A stretch of DNA of 64,000 bases, taken from the NCBI GenBank assembly GCA_038501785.1, contig JBAMJR010000070.1, forward strand, positions 3,874,501 to 3,938,500, read 5' to 3'. This DNA comes from Myoxocephalus aenaeus. Its lineage: Eukaryota > Chordata > Actinopteri > Perciformes > Cottidae. The translations under genes were made by a program, and so were the position numbers. The notes beneath the pieces were generated by a model that was not told the origin of the DNA, searched no databases, and saw only the letters and a program-made list of their open reading frames with translations. This document shows, one piece after another, positions 37,191-49,323 of this stretch (position 1 is the stretch's first letter; each line of letters starts with the position of its first letter).

Positions 37191-37431
37191 GATTATTATT
37201 CAAAATGTTAAAAAAACAGATATTAAAAAGTAAACAAGCCAGGACAGAAACTTGAAAGAGGATGAAACGTGTCTCCTCACCAGAAGGGAGTAATCCTCAT
37301 TACCTCTGCAGCCGTGTGGGCCGAGTTATCCCCTCAGTTCTGCTCTGAATCTGTAGAACAGTTTAGTCCAAAAGTAAAGTCACTGTACGCAGACGAGGCG
37401 ACACATTTATCTCTGTTTGCCAGAGTGACAC

Positions 37432-37473
<42 letters not shown>

Positions 37474-37645
37474 ATAGGAAGAGATAAAGGCAGAGGATAC
37501 ATTTTGAGTGATCTCTTTTGAAGCATCCATGGTTCTTGCTACATGCCTTCAAGGTGTCACTTCATAATTGAATCCCCTGTCCTTTGTGCTGCTGCAGCCT
37601 GAGGACGGCGACGCCGACACCTCCGGGGCCCCGCAGGCCACGGCT

Positions 37646-37649
<4 letters not shown>

Positions 37650-37692
<43 letters not shown>
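37650..37692. repeat. (CA)n microsatellite
   Basis: This is a CA run of about 43 bp. Confidence 0.95.
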
Positions 37693-37695
<3 letters not shown>

Positions 37696-38030
37696 CCCCG
37701 CTGATAACACTGCGAGCAGTATCGCCCCCTGATAACGCTCCATGGAGACGGAGTCCTAATGGAAAAATAGTTATTATGCATCTCAATGGGGAAACGATAA
37801 CACAGTACGGAGAATTGTCACATTATAATTATGGCGGCTGAATGGGTAGAAAAGGAGCCCTTCAGGCTCCGTGACTGAATCCGCTCCTGTTCCAATTACG
37901 CCGTTGGAGAGGCCCCTGTCCATTCGTGCACAGCCACAAATTATTGTCATTTTGGTCCCAACTGTCATAATTATCACTCCCCATTGTGTCAAAACGTTAA
38001 CCCTTTGCGACGCAGATTATGGTTTTTCAT

Positions 38031-38267
38031 TCAATAACACTTTCTATGATAGTGACGATAGTTTCTGAACATTTCTAAAGTGAAACACTCGATTAATTCA
38101 TCGGCGGTGAGGTTAAAGTGGCCTATTGGCATCCTCCTGTACCGCTCTACAATAACGTCAAGGATATCTTTTGAGAAGAACTTCTTGAAGAAATGGAGAG
38201 GGGACATGATGACATCAGGTTGTAGAAGTGAAGGTGTTATGAGTATTTTTCTGCAGTGATCTCTCAC
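38031..38267 (-). pseudogene. piggyBac-like transposase remnant
   Basis: Read on the minus strand, this 78-codon open stretch contains SPLHFFKKFFSKDILDVIV and, about 20 residues later, NLTADELIE. That resembles the N-terminal part of the PGBD/DDE_Tnp_1_7 domain (a 'Pxx(Y/F)F...ff.deil..Iv' segment, then '(N/L)(L/V)T..El..F'). The usual 'TNLYA' segment is replaced by RYRRM and the frame stops soon after. None of the catalytic Asp region is present, so it is a decayed fragment. A neighbouring minus-strand frame (38649-38840) with CNIC...H....H may belong to the same relic. Confidence 0.45.
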
Positions 38268-38847
38268 TTGAGTCTGATATGAATCTTTCCTCCAAGGTTG
38301 CTTCCCTCAAACTCCCTGTCTTCCCTATCAGAGGGTGTGATCCTGACTTTCTGTTGTTGCTTTCTTTCGCTCATAGAATGACCCGGGGGCCATTCCTCTT
38401 TTGAATTTCATTGGATATTTTCATTAAAAAAAACATCGACCGAGACCTAACTAAAGCCGCCACGTGGTTTGTTACACCGAGCCATTTGAAAAGCCGTCAT
38501 TGGAAAGTGTTTGAGAAAAGAGAAGAATAATACCCGGCAGGTGATTGGTGTCAATCCATCGAGCAAACAGCCTTCAGAGTCGTTCTTTGCTCTTCTTTCG
38601 TTGAGAAACACCCACCGGTTCTGATTTAACGGATCTACGTTAAACTCTTCAGGAGCCACCATTGTTGTTTGGATTACAGTGGCCTCTCCCTGCCAGTAGC
38701 TCCTCAGAGGATGCTGATTGGTCTGTGATCTGGCTTGCAGGACACAAACGCATCACATGACGCCTGATAAGATGGGTTTTCATGTGATATGGGATCCCAC
38801 AAATGTTGCATGGCCTTGTGATAAGTCCTTCATTGAGCACAATGCTA

Positions 38848-39187
38848 CCGTAAAAGTCGGGTTACAAGCCGCTACTACCTTCGGTCAGTGTCCCCGTTAG
38901 CTCCTCGCTGTAGCCAGCTGGCGCTCCTGCTAGCGCTCCGCTAGTTCCCAGCTAACTTCCGCTAGCTATCCGCTAACTTCCGCTAGTGCTCCGCTAACTT
39001 CCACTAGCGCTCCTCTAGCTCTCCGCTAGCTCTCCGACAACCACTGAAGGTAGCGGGAACCAGCCCCGGCTTGACACCCGACTTGGGCAGAGGGGACGCG
39101 GGCAGTAGCTAGCTAGCGCTGCTCCTAGCTTGCTACAGCGGGGACACTGACCGGAGATAGGAGCGGCTTGTAACCCGACTTTTACGG
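38848..39187 (-). mobile_element. TA-flanked inverted-repeat element, copy 2
   Basis: A perfect TA duplication flanks the element (38846-38847 and 39188-39189). Both termini read CCGTAAAAGTCGGGTTACAA, differing from copies 1 and 3 by a block change of ACTTTT to AAAAGT. Its left arm corresponds to the right arm of copies 1 and 3, so it is inserted in the opposite direction. The interior is rich in CTAGC/GCTAAC words and is non-coding. Confidence 0.82.
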
Positions 39188-39189
39188 TA

Positions 39190-40750
39190 CTCTGACAAGT
39201 AACCTAAAAGCACAATGTTGCCCTGAAGACTATAAAGAGAAACCTGTATTATTATTATGTATTTATTTTTCTATAGAGGTTCATACACATGTATATATTC
39301 TTCATTGTCACGTTATCTCTGTAACAGAGTAAGCAGGGCCCATAGCAAAACTGCAGATCACAAAAAAAAGTAATCTTACAGTCTTATCTGCTGTGCCAGC
39401 ATCAGCCATAAACAGTTGATGAATGATTCACTTCTTTATTGTACCAGTCAGGGGAGTTCATCATAATTTTCCTGACTTCTCTAGGCAACGATGAATTTTC
39501 CTTGGTCCATTCCAGCCTCATTCCAAGCCCAAATTGGCTATTGATCTCCGTTTCTTTGTCTATTAAGGGAGAGTCTTGCATGCCAAAATCGGTCAGCGCC
39601 GTGACGGCCGCCCATACCTCAATGCTGATTGATTCTGCGCGGGCCGTGGTCGAGCCAAGGTTGATGGGAGAGGGGGACGAGGATGATTGTCTGAGGTCGC
39701 ACATGATCAGCAGAGCAGGAATCCACACAGGCCGATGCTTTTTTGCCTCGTTTCTTTGGCTGGACGCGACCCACAGCCTCTGTGTTTTCTGCCATCAGTT
39801 GAAAAAAAAGGAAAGGGACACAGAGAGGAAGGTTGTTCCATTCATCCGCTTGGAGAGCAGTGATGCAATCAATACTGGAAGAGTGGAATGATGGAGCCGC
39901 GGCTTAGGCAGTGCAACGACTTAGACGGTGATATTGTATAAGGAAGCAGAAGAATGGAATATCCTCCCTCCTGCGACCCACTGAGAGAACAACAATCACT
40001 TTCCTTTGAAAGAGTTTTCCACTGTGGCTTTCACTGAATGAGAGTCGATTGATTTTCAAATAAAACCCTACGCACTGAAAGCTATTTTGTTTTTTTCCTG
40101 TTCAAATCCAACGATCTGACGAGTTTGGACGATTTGGAAGATATTTATTAATTCTTTTACGCAACGCATTGCTTTTGGAAAGAGGCGTGGCTCCTGGTGG
40201 CTTCAGGTGAAGCTATACAGTCTTAGCAGGACTCCTGCAGCTCAACAACAAAACCTGAGTATTTGGTAATGAGAAGAAATCTCATCTCATTCACATTCGT
40301 AGTATTTTATTAATGTTCTTGATACTGAGCCATGAAAAGGAATCAGCTTCAATGTTTATTTGATACACCAGATGATGTTGGATAATAACATCAACCTTCA
40401 ATTTCACTACACCATTAAAATGTGATGGGTTTCTATATGGCTGGTTTATGCAACATTACATTAAAAAGTCCCCTGAGGAAAGTGCCTGGTTATCTGCACC
40501 TTACTTCTACCATTTTAAGATACTTAATACTTCTACTCCACTACATTTGATCCACTATGAACTGTAAAATGCTACTTATGCATTAATGTTTCAAAAACTC
40601 CTTAAAAATATTAAAATCTGTATTAACAAGCTGTGAGTACAACATTGACATATTCAGATCTTTTATGTTGAATGAGGAACTTTGAACAGAAACCTATTTT
40701 CACATCCAGCAGATACTTAGCAGCAGCATTAGCATTCATTTTGAGTTATA
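39190..40750. other. Intergenic, unassigned open frame
   Basis: A 150-codon + strand open frame at 39439-39891 and an overlapping minus-strand frame at 39402-39728 show no family I recognise, no codon bias I can judge by eye, and no splice structure. They are left unassigned. Confidence 0.35.
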
Positions 40751-41110
40751 CTTCTGACCATCTGATCAGTTTAAGTCCAATATTCACTCTTCGTTAGCTC
40801 TGTTTTGGTCTCCACCATCTCCTGAGGGACATGTCTGGCTGGAGCTGGTTGGAGTCCTCTGTGTGCTGTTGAGTGTTGAGCAGGTAGTGAACAAGGAGTA
40901 GTGAACAAGGAGTCTATCAGGCATCAGGGAACAATGTTCACCTATCGTGAACATTGTTCCCTGATGCCTGAGAGATTAAATCAAAATGACAAAGTTGCAG
41001 GCCTTAAAACCAAAACAATGAGCTCAAAGGCGCTAAAACTGTTGAGATGAACTGTGGTGATAATTATGAGGTGGTCATTGTATCCATTGTTAAAATGATA
41101 GCTTTTTATT
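40750..41110 (-). repeat. Dispersed repeat family B, copy 2
   Basis: On the minus strand it contains 'ccctcaggagatggtggaga', 'ccaaaacagagctaacga' and 'agtgaatattggactta', shared with 47595-47760 and 56140-56340. The 'gcaggccttaaaaccaaaac' end is shared with 36985-37190. A perfect palindrome (40917-40971) lies inside this copy. Confidence 0.6.
40917..40971. repeat. Perfect 25-bp palindrome with 5-nt loop
   Basis: Arm 40917-40941 is the exact reverse complement of 40947-40971, with loop CTATC (40942-40946). The left side is preceded by a tandem 'gtagtgaacaaggagt' duplication. The perfect match implies recent origin, selection or an artefact. Confidence 0.95.
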
Positions 41111-42574
41111 AGCATTTTTTTTTAATAGATCATTCACAGCAGTTTATGTAAAAACCTAGTTAGGAAAACTTATTTTTAACGAAAAGAAACTCTTTGGTTC
41201 ACAAAATATGCATGTTCCATCACAAAAGCTCCACAGGTACAACATATGAAAGAAAAGCTTGACATGAAGGCTACGACTTAGAACTGCACTTATCAATATT
41301 TTTTATATTAATAGCCTTGCTCACTAAACACTCAGCCGGGCTGAATGGCAGTTACAAAGTGAGGATTGTGAAGGAAAAAAAAGATGTTTTGCTCCTTTGA
41401 GATTAATATGTTTTTCAATTACCCCTCACATCGAGTGAATTCTTCAAAGTATTTCATCATTAAAGAACATGAATCACCAAAAATGCAGTCAAAGAGCACA
41501 CTGCTTTGAAAAGCTAAATGTTTCGTGGAAGAAGAAAGAGGTTATTTCATTCAGCGATGACGCGCCTGTCGGAAACAAATGGGCCGTTTTTGAAATGTCA
41601 AATGAAACGGTGCGACCTTTCAAAAGGTTAGGCATAACAAGGGAAGTCCTCTACGAACCCCAACTCAAGATTTAGCTCCCCGCAAACTGACCGAGAGATT
41701 ATAAAGGCATCAGAAAAGAGAGCCGATCATAAACTGAGTCGGACGAGTCTTAATCGTAACGGCGATATTAATGTCTGCTCCAAAGTATCAATAAATCATG
41801 AGTTACTCTGAGGGGTAGCTGCTGAATTTACATTTTTTATCCCCATGCATAATTAGATTTTCCCAAAACAGCTGCTCTGGGTAATGTGGAGGACTTTATG
41901 GGACGGTGATGGAGTGAGAGACGAGGCATCCAACGAGGGAGGAGGGATCCAAGACGAGAGGGTCTGGAATACCGGTCTGATTTAATGACTTTTTAAATTA
42001 AAGGATGCGGTGGGATCGATTTCCGAGGCCCCGTGCGTGTGAGGCGGCTGCTGTTTTGAAATGAGGTGGGATTAAACCGCTGTCTTTGGAATTACTGAAT
42101 GCTGCAGGTCAAATACTCACATCACAAAACAAACACAGCTGCGATCTCTTTGCGGCGTCACGGTGGAGATAATGAGGTTTGTTCTCAAGCTTCCGACACG
42201 TGTTTGCTGAGCACCGAGTGGAGAGCAAGAGACGTCCACTACTTCTCAACATGTGCTCTTCAAAAGTGAAGGTTTAGCAACTGGGGGATTCTACAAAAAC
42301 GACGGAAGTGCTCTCACTTACTTTTGCAGACACCAAAATCCTTCCTATCCTATATTTTTAATTACTCTGTAAGGGATAAACAAAGTATTTATCATGTTTT
42401 TTATGTGTGTGTGTTTTTTTTGTTGCATTGATGCATGAAAGATTGATTTTCTGTCGTCGTTAAACATAAAGTATTTTGATCCAGCTGGACATAAACAAAT
42501 CGATGTCCAGCGGTCGACTTTTGGTCATTTGCAGCAATATTCAATAACCGTTGACTAACAAACCCACAGCCGTG
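41111..42574. other. Intergenic, no gene seen
   Basis: A 68-codon open frame at 41469-41675 has no recognised domain. No RNA gene or repeat could be supported. Confidence 0.35.
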
Positions 42575-42990
42575 TTTTACACAGGTTTGCTCATAGAATA
42601 TGAAGTGGACGTAGTCGTCTTGACGTCAACTATTGGTTTGTGGATGTTTTGAAGCCTCAAGTTTGACAATTTCCATGTGTTTTTTTTGCAACCGATGAAT
42701 TCAAGTGACCATTTTTGAGGAGGAGTAACGTAGAGACACCGTATATGGCTCTGGTGGCAACAGTGACATGTCAATCACAGTAAGCCCCGCCCTAAAGCAT
42801 ATTCTGCTTTATGGTCTATTTCACTCTAAATGACCATAATTTACTAAATGAACATCATGAAGAAGACTTGAAACTAGAGATTATGACCATGAACTCATGT
42901 TTACAATGTTTACTGAGGGAATAAATCAAGAAGTCTGATCCTAAAGAGTCATTTTCTCATAGACTTCTATAGGATCAGACTTCTTGTTGC
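42575..42990 (-). repeat. Dispersed repeat family A, copy 3
   Basis: This is the longest copy of family A, in reverse orientation. Its 5' end (on the minus strand) holds a 17-bp inverted repeat, 42927-42943 with 42970-42986, built on 'caagaagtctgatccta'. It continues through 'ccctcagtaaacattgtaaa', 'agggcggggcttac', 'tgattgacatgtc' and 'ttgaggcttcaaaac'. Confidence 0.7.
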
Positions 42991-45773
42991 AACCGATACA
43001 TGTTTCATAACTTTATAGTGTTTTAACCGTGGGGCTTTTTGCTGTTTCAAAACTGGATCCTCAATTAAATGTTATTGACAAGGCAGTTTTGTTGTAGTGG
43101 AACGTCATTTTTAGGAGATAAAATAAACTACAGTTACCGCTTCCGGAGCCAGGAAACGCATAATTCCTCCATTTCTTTTTTCCTTTCAGACACCTGGTTC
43201 TCCGAACTGTAAACGGATTGATGCATTTCTTTGTATGTTAAACAGTAAGTGATTCGTTTATGTGAGTTATTGTTTCTAATTATTTAATTATCTAAGACTT
43301 TTACTCACCTGATCTTATGTCTTCTTGTTTCCCTGCTAATGTATGTAGCTTTTTAGAACTAACTATTTCATTGTTTTTTATAATAATTCATTGTCTTGGA
43401 AAATGGCTTCTCCAACGTCCTGTTTATGAAGATATTACACCACAGTCGACCTGATTAAAAAAATCTAATCTTTGAGAGTCCACGCATGAATATGTTGTGG
43501 AGTGAAAAAGATGCTACACTGAGACTCACACTGCACACAAATGCGTCCGCGAGATCATTAACAGCAGAGATGTGCCAAATGGAAAATGGAACACAGATGG
43601 TTTTTCGCACAGTTCATTACTTAGCCTTCCTTCTGAGAACACGGGCCGTGTTGGGAAATACACGGTGCCGTGCATCGATGAGTCACGCGCCGCACGGGCA
43701 ACAACAACCGTCTGCCTCTGAAGACCATCGGCGGGCCGCTGGGAAGCAGAGAGGCGGCGCCGCTGCGTGAGGTGTCACGTCCAATGAGGGCTCTTTCTCT
43801 CATTGTTGCAACTTCACTGAGAACAATTACACAGAAATAACGAGTTATCTGTGCCGCGGAGTCGGTAGATTCCTCATTCGGCGTCCTGTTGATCCTCACT
43901 TTTTAATTGGACCCGGTGATCGATACCTGCAGGCAGCTGGAAAAAAAACATCATGGAGGCGGTAGATCAAAAAAATGCGATGAGATGTGGGATGCTATTG
44001 GAAAATATTTATGATAGTTAAATCAATGCAAGACATCATTTGACACAGTTCAAGGTCGTACAGAAACTACTCTGTTATCCTTCTAGACTCCTGAACATTC
44101 TCCCAGAAAAGGATGGAGGAACATTGCCTCATCAATTCTCATAACTTACAATACATTTTGGATTCATTGTTAGATTTTCTTGACAAGGTCTTTAACAGGG
44201 AATTTAATAATACAGCCCCAACTAAAGCATTGTGTATGCACACGCGTGTGTCAGGTCCGAGACCCCTTGATTGACACCTGACCCCAAGAAAGCCTCAACT
44301 GCAAAATATTGACGGCCCCTAAAATCACAAAACAATTATCTGTCACTTGCATTTGTCACTAAAATGCTTACTAATGCCCAGTTGGACTATTCAAACTGCA
44401 AATATGTATAAAATAATATGAATAGTGAATACTGTTTGTGGACCTAATTGGACCGCCTTTGGACAACTTTGGTCCAGTGCCTGGACTAAAGCAGGACGTT
44501 GTCTCTCCTCTTCTTGGATACCAATGACTGCAATTAGAAGAAGTGGAGCCGAGTGGCCTAATTGTTAACGATAAAAGCATTATGATGTGTGTGTGTTTGC
44601 TGCAGTATTCTACAAAACAGCAAATAGCACGCAAACGAAATTCAAGTCAAGTGTTATCAGCAAAACGACATCAAGCAAACTCACGCCGAGGAGGAGTTTA
44701 AATTAACTGTAAACTTGATGGACATATTTTATCACCCTTCTACAAGCCCTGTCAAGAAAGGAGTATTAAACATACTTTAATTAAAAAGACTCATATGCAG
44801 ATGTCTAAGAGCTCCTGCTTTTGAAGCATTTTCCGTCATTATTTTAATTAATTACTTTCTCAGTTTGAGTAATGTTTGGCTCACGCAGCTTCACCACAGC
44901 GACTCTATGAGCATGAACCCGGCTCGCGTGAAGGTGACGTGTCATCAACCTGCGGGTCTAAAAATCACTGAAGGCTAACGACTGAAGGTTAACTGCCCAA
45001 GTGCTTTTCTATGCGTAATGTCGAAAACTTCTTTCTGGATGTCTGCTATGTCCTTTATTTAACCACCAAATGTTCCGTTATGAAAACCATTAAAAGAAAA
45101 AGATAAACATAAAATGTATTATTCCATCAACATCAGTATTTCAGTTCCAATAATGAACTGAACAAGAAGAATGCAGTTACTTTTTTTGTATGAGAAATAA
45201 CTAAATACTACTGAACAATATTGTTGTGCATCACTTCAAATATGTCATTTACAAAGGTATTTTAAAAGGTATTAAAAAGGTATTTTACAAGGTCACAGAA
45301 AGTATTTCACATTTCATTGTAGCCTTCTGCTTGTATTGTTTCAATTAATTTCCCCCCTCGTTAATCTTCACTCAATACCACATAATGAGAAATGGAAATA
45401 ATGTTTTTTCTCAATGTTATTAAAAGGAGAAAAAAAAGCTGTGAAACTTAATTCAGTTCAAGTGCCTCCCATTTCTCTTTGTTCTACAGCTTGACTGGAG
45501 TCCCCCTTTGGTGACTTCTATTGATTGGATGTGCTTTGGAAAGGCACACTCATGTCTATATAAGTGTGACATGACTGGAGCTTGATGATGACAATTTTTG
45601 TATTTAAAGAAGTCAAGCACAAGGCTGCAGCGTAACAAAGTGTGATGAAGTGATGAGCTCTGAAACTTTGAATGCACTGTTTGTTTTACCTTTATATACC
45701 TTTTAAAACACTCCTCAACCAAGCTGACCCCATTCTGAATAGATGTCAGCTTCCTTTTAGAGAATACAAACTA
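42991..45773. other. Intergenic, no gene seen
   Basis: No supported exon, RNA gene or structured repeat was found. A short CpG-rich patch lies at 43640-43780. Confidence 0.35.
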
Positions 45774-46095
45774 CCGTACTTTTCGGGTTACAAGCCGCTC
45801 CTACGGCTGATCAGTGTCCCCGCTGTAGCAAGCTAGTAGCGCTGCTAGCTAGCGCAGAAGCGCTGCTAGATAGCGCTTCTGCTGCTACTGCCCGCTGCTG
45901 CTAGCTACTGCCCGCGTCCCCTCTGCCCAAGTCGGGTGTCGAGCCTGGTCCCGCTACCTTCGGTGGTTTTCAGGGAGCTAGCGGAAGTTAGCGGGGAAGT
46001 GACGGAGCGCTAGCAGGAGCCCCAGCTGGCTACAGCGGGGAGCTGTCGGGGACACTGACCAAAGGTAGTAGCGGCTTGTAACCCGAAAAGTACGG
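45774..46095 (+). mobile_element. TA-flanked inverted-repeat element, copy 3
   Basis: A perfect TA duplication flanks the element (45772-45773 and 46096-46097). Both ends read CCGTACTTTTCGGGTTACAA and continue to AAGCCGCT. It is nearly identical in layout to copy 1 and lies about 12.5 kb away. The interior has the same GCTAGC-rich core and 'ctgcccaagtcgggtgtcga' segment. Confidence 0.85.
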
Positions 46096-47016
46096 TAATT
46101 CCCCATAAAACAGCCTGCTGCATGTTAAAGATTAACCTAGATAGTTTAAATTCATTGAGAGGTGTGTTGAAAGTGAATAATGAATAAGACAGTTTGGTAA
46201 TGAAGTCATAAAGCAGACCTCTTATTGGTATGTAATTGTTTTTTTAAATGCAAGAGCTTTCACAGTTGCACTGTCGAAAGGGAAGGGAGATGATGTCAAT
46301 AATAAGACATTAAACCCAAATCTGCTTTCAGTCCCACAGTTTTCCCTTTAAATACACGTTATTGTCCTTTTCACCAACATGTAGAAAGCTAACCCTCAGC
46401 TTTGGAGCTGATGGGGGGGGGGAAAGCAATGCAATTAAAGCTCAATCCTTCTTAACTTTTCTTTTTGTCACTGAAAAAATCCCCCCTTAATCTAAACATG
46501 TATTATAGAGCATTACGTTGAGCCGTCAGTCAGTGGGAAAATCGAAGGGGATAAAAGCAACATTTTGAAGGGAATGAGCTGTCATTTTTCACTCTGCAGC
46601 TGAAACGTGTTGATCAGCTAATCAAACTGTTCGCTGTGCAAGCTGCAGGCTTTCCTTCTTTCCATCCAAACGTTCTGTCTTTAAAGCGAAACTGTCCCGC
46701 TAACACGAGTGTCGGTTTAAAAAGACGCTCCACCCACTTGACCTTACAGTTGGAGCCGAGTGAACGGGGACGTTCGGGTTCTCTCATAGGCATTGAAGCA
46801 CTGTCCTTCACGAGTCCAAGCACACTTCATGTTTCTAGCTTCAATGCAGTGCTGGTAGGAAAGGAGGGAAACAGGTAGCATTCATCGTCAAATATCTCCT
46901 TTAACTTTCCACCAAATGTACTAATGGGGATTATTTAAATCTCCAATAATCAATATCTTCATTTCAACAACGGATCAAAAGACTAGATTTTGTAAAAATG
47001 GTCTGAACGAATATAT
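46096..47016. other. Intergenic, no gene seen
   Basis: Small open frames on both strands at 46614-46878 have no recognised domain. Confidence 0.3.
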
Positions 47017-47810
47017 AATATTACCGACTTTGCAGTTCCTCGCTGTCTTTAGGCTCATTGTTTTGGTTTTACGGAGCTCATCATTGTATTTTTTATTTTT
47101 ACTTATTTTTTGCACAATTCAAACAATAAAACAAAACAAAAATCATAACAGAAACAAAAAATGAATATCACAGTGCAGGAAGAGACAAAAAGCCAACTGG
47201 GCTTATTTGAAGCCTCCACCTATAATATTTAAAATTTTACAAAATTACAAACATAAATTTAAATATACATAAGAAAGACAACAAAAGAAAGAAAGAAGAG
47301 AAAGAAAAATAATGTAATCATGTCAAGTCTGTGTGTGAGTGTGTGTATGCATGTGTGCATGTGTGACCGTGAAAGTCAGCATAGCTTGAGTTTGTTCAGG
47401 GATATTGGATTAAACCTCTGTGGCAATTTCTAAGCAATGGTAACTAAAAATGTCGATATAACAACTAAAACAAGAAAAGAAAAAAAGAGGAAAAAAAAGA
47501 AAAATTGAGGTTTTGGGTTGACTCTCGCGGCTCTCATCAGGGTTGGTCTCAGTGAAAAAACGGCTAAAAGTCAACAATACCCCTCCATCTGAGCACGAAA
47601 CTGCAGAGCTGGTGAACCAGCAGTGAACATCGTGGATGGAGTATTCAAAGAGCCAGATTTCCCTCAGGAGATGGTAAATATCGGACTTACAGTAATCAAG
47701 TGGACACAAACACGACTGCAAATGAATGTTGCTTTGTTTCCGCTCGATGTTGTAAATAATCCATCAGCATGTTCACCAGATCAACTTTATCATGTCTACA
47801 GCTTGTTGTT
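47017..47810 (+). repeat. Dispersed repeat family B, copy 3, apparently interrupted
   Basis: The left part (47017-47090, 'gctcattgttttggttttac') and the right part (about 47530-47810, 'ccctcaggagatggtaaat', 'atcggacttacagtaatcaa') match consecutive parts of family B. Between them is about 440 bp that starts T-rich and becomes A/AG-rich. This looks like a minus-strand insertion, probably a retroelement. Confidence 0.5.
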
Positions 47811-49275
47811 CTGACCCCAAGTGGCCCAAAATACTTTAAAATAAAAAAATAAACAGCATTTTTTATCCTTTTTCTTAACCATGAAGGCCAGACATATTTA
47901 TGCGACCATTGTAGGCTGGAGGAGAAGCTCTAAAACCAAAGCTGTGGATTTGTGAAAGAAAACTTGGATATTCTCTGAGATTAAAGTTGTACATTTACGA
48001 GAGTTGTTTTCTTCCAAATAGACTCTTCAAAGTCGGGATGCTTATGATAATGTGGTGATTCTGAAGTATAATTGGATTAGGTCGTCCACTGCAGACATAA
48101 TACAGCCAGCGAGAGAGAAGCGATGTGGTTCCTTGACAAAACAACTTCATGACAAATTCATGACTTTTCAATCTGGGAAATTACTTCCCTGCCCCATTTC
48201 TTAAACCTACAATGGCCATAATATAAAGATGGTGTTTCACGTCTTCTTTTCTGTCATTATCTGCTCCATTTTGTCTTCGTCATCAACCCGTGTGCACTTT
48301 TCAGCCTCCATTTTAGTCGTCTCGGTGCACAGAGGCGCCCCTGAAATCCGTTTCTTCGCAACACCTCTGGGCTCCTGTGGTGAGGTTGAGCCCGGCTGTC
48401 ATCATCCGCTCTCTGCATGTCTGAAGGTTGAATATTTCCCTCTCTTATCTGCAGCGTCTGAAGAGGCCTAAACACCAAGAGGGGAAGGCAGGACTTTAAA
48501 TCTCGCTCATCGAGGCAAACATCATCCGACCAAGCCTGCATGGCGTGTCTGTAAAACAGTGATAGCAACTCAGTGCCGTTTCAGTTATAAGCCATAAATC
48601 CTTTAAAGAGAGGAAATTCTTATTTTTAGTTGAACGTTTGAAAAGCAGCAATCGCTTATCAAGCATCGCCTGCCAATCAATCAATCAATATTTTGCAATC
48701 TCCCCTCGGTTTCTTGAGACGGATGACTGCTTCTGGTAAAAATAAATGCTTTCTCAAGACTTTCCCCAGGAAAGATCTAACCTACAGCAAGTATACAAGC
48801 TTCCACAAACAGATAGCCTCACATCATGCTAAATGCGTGTGGATAGTGTGAAGGTTTCTTTAGTTAATTCCATTCCAAAAACTGACCGACGACCTGAATT
48901 ATTGAGAGACTCATTAAAGGGAAAGGTTTTATTTTCAAAGCTAATGTCATTGGTTCTTTCAGTTTTGGTAATGTTATACTCACCAAAGTAATTGTTGACA
49001 TCTCCTAGCACCATGACGTCACCCAAAAATAGCCCAAATGTCCCATTATTGAGATCAGCTTACTAGTGTAATGGTTCTTTTTTTGGGCCATACAGTTTCA
49101 TGTAACTCGGGCCGGTAGTTTTTCCATCCTGATCACAAAGAAACAACATTACCTCCTTGGCAGTAGGTAATGTAAGTATTATATATGTTGTAAACAACCC
49201 TTTGACTGAGAGCACCCGAAATGTTGGATATAATTCCTCACTATGGAGGTTATGTGGTTATGATGCTGAATACTG

Positions 49276-49323
<48 letters not shown>

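Noticed and set aside
39439..39891. 150-codon + strand open frame
   Set aside because: No recognisable domain, no upstream promoter or splice signals, and an overlapping minus-strand frame of similar length. It may be a transposon fragment.
48829..49026. Minus-strand frame with VMVLGDVNNYFGEYN, reminiscent of a LINE endonuclease 'GDFN' motif
   Set aside because: There is only one short motif with a substitution (DV for DF) and no flanking endonuclease or reverse transcriptase motifs. It is too weak to call.
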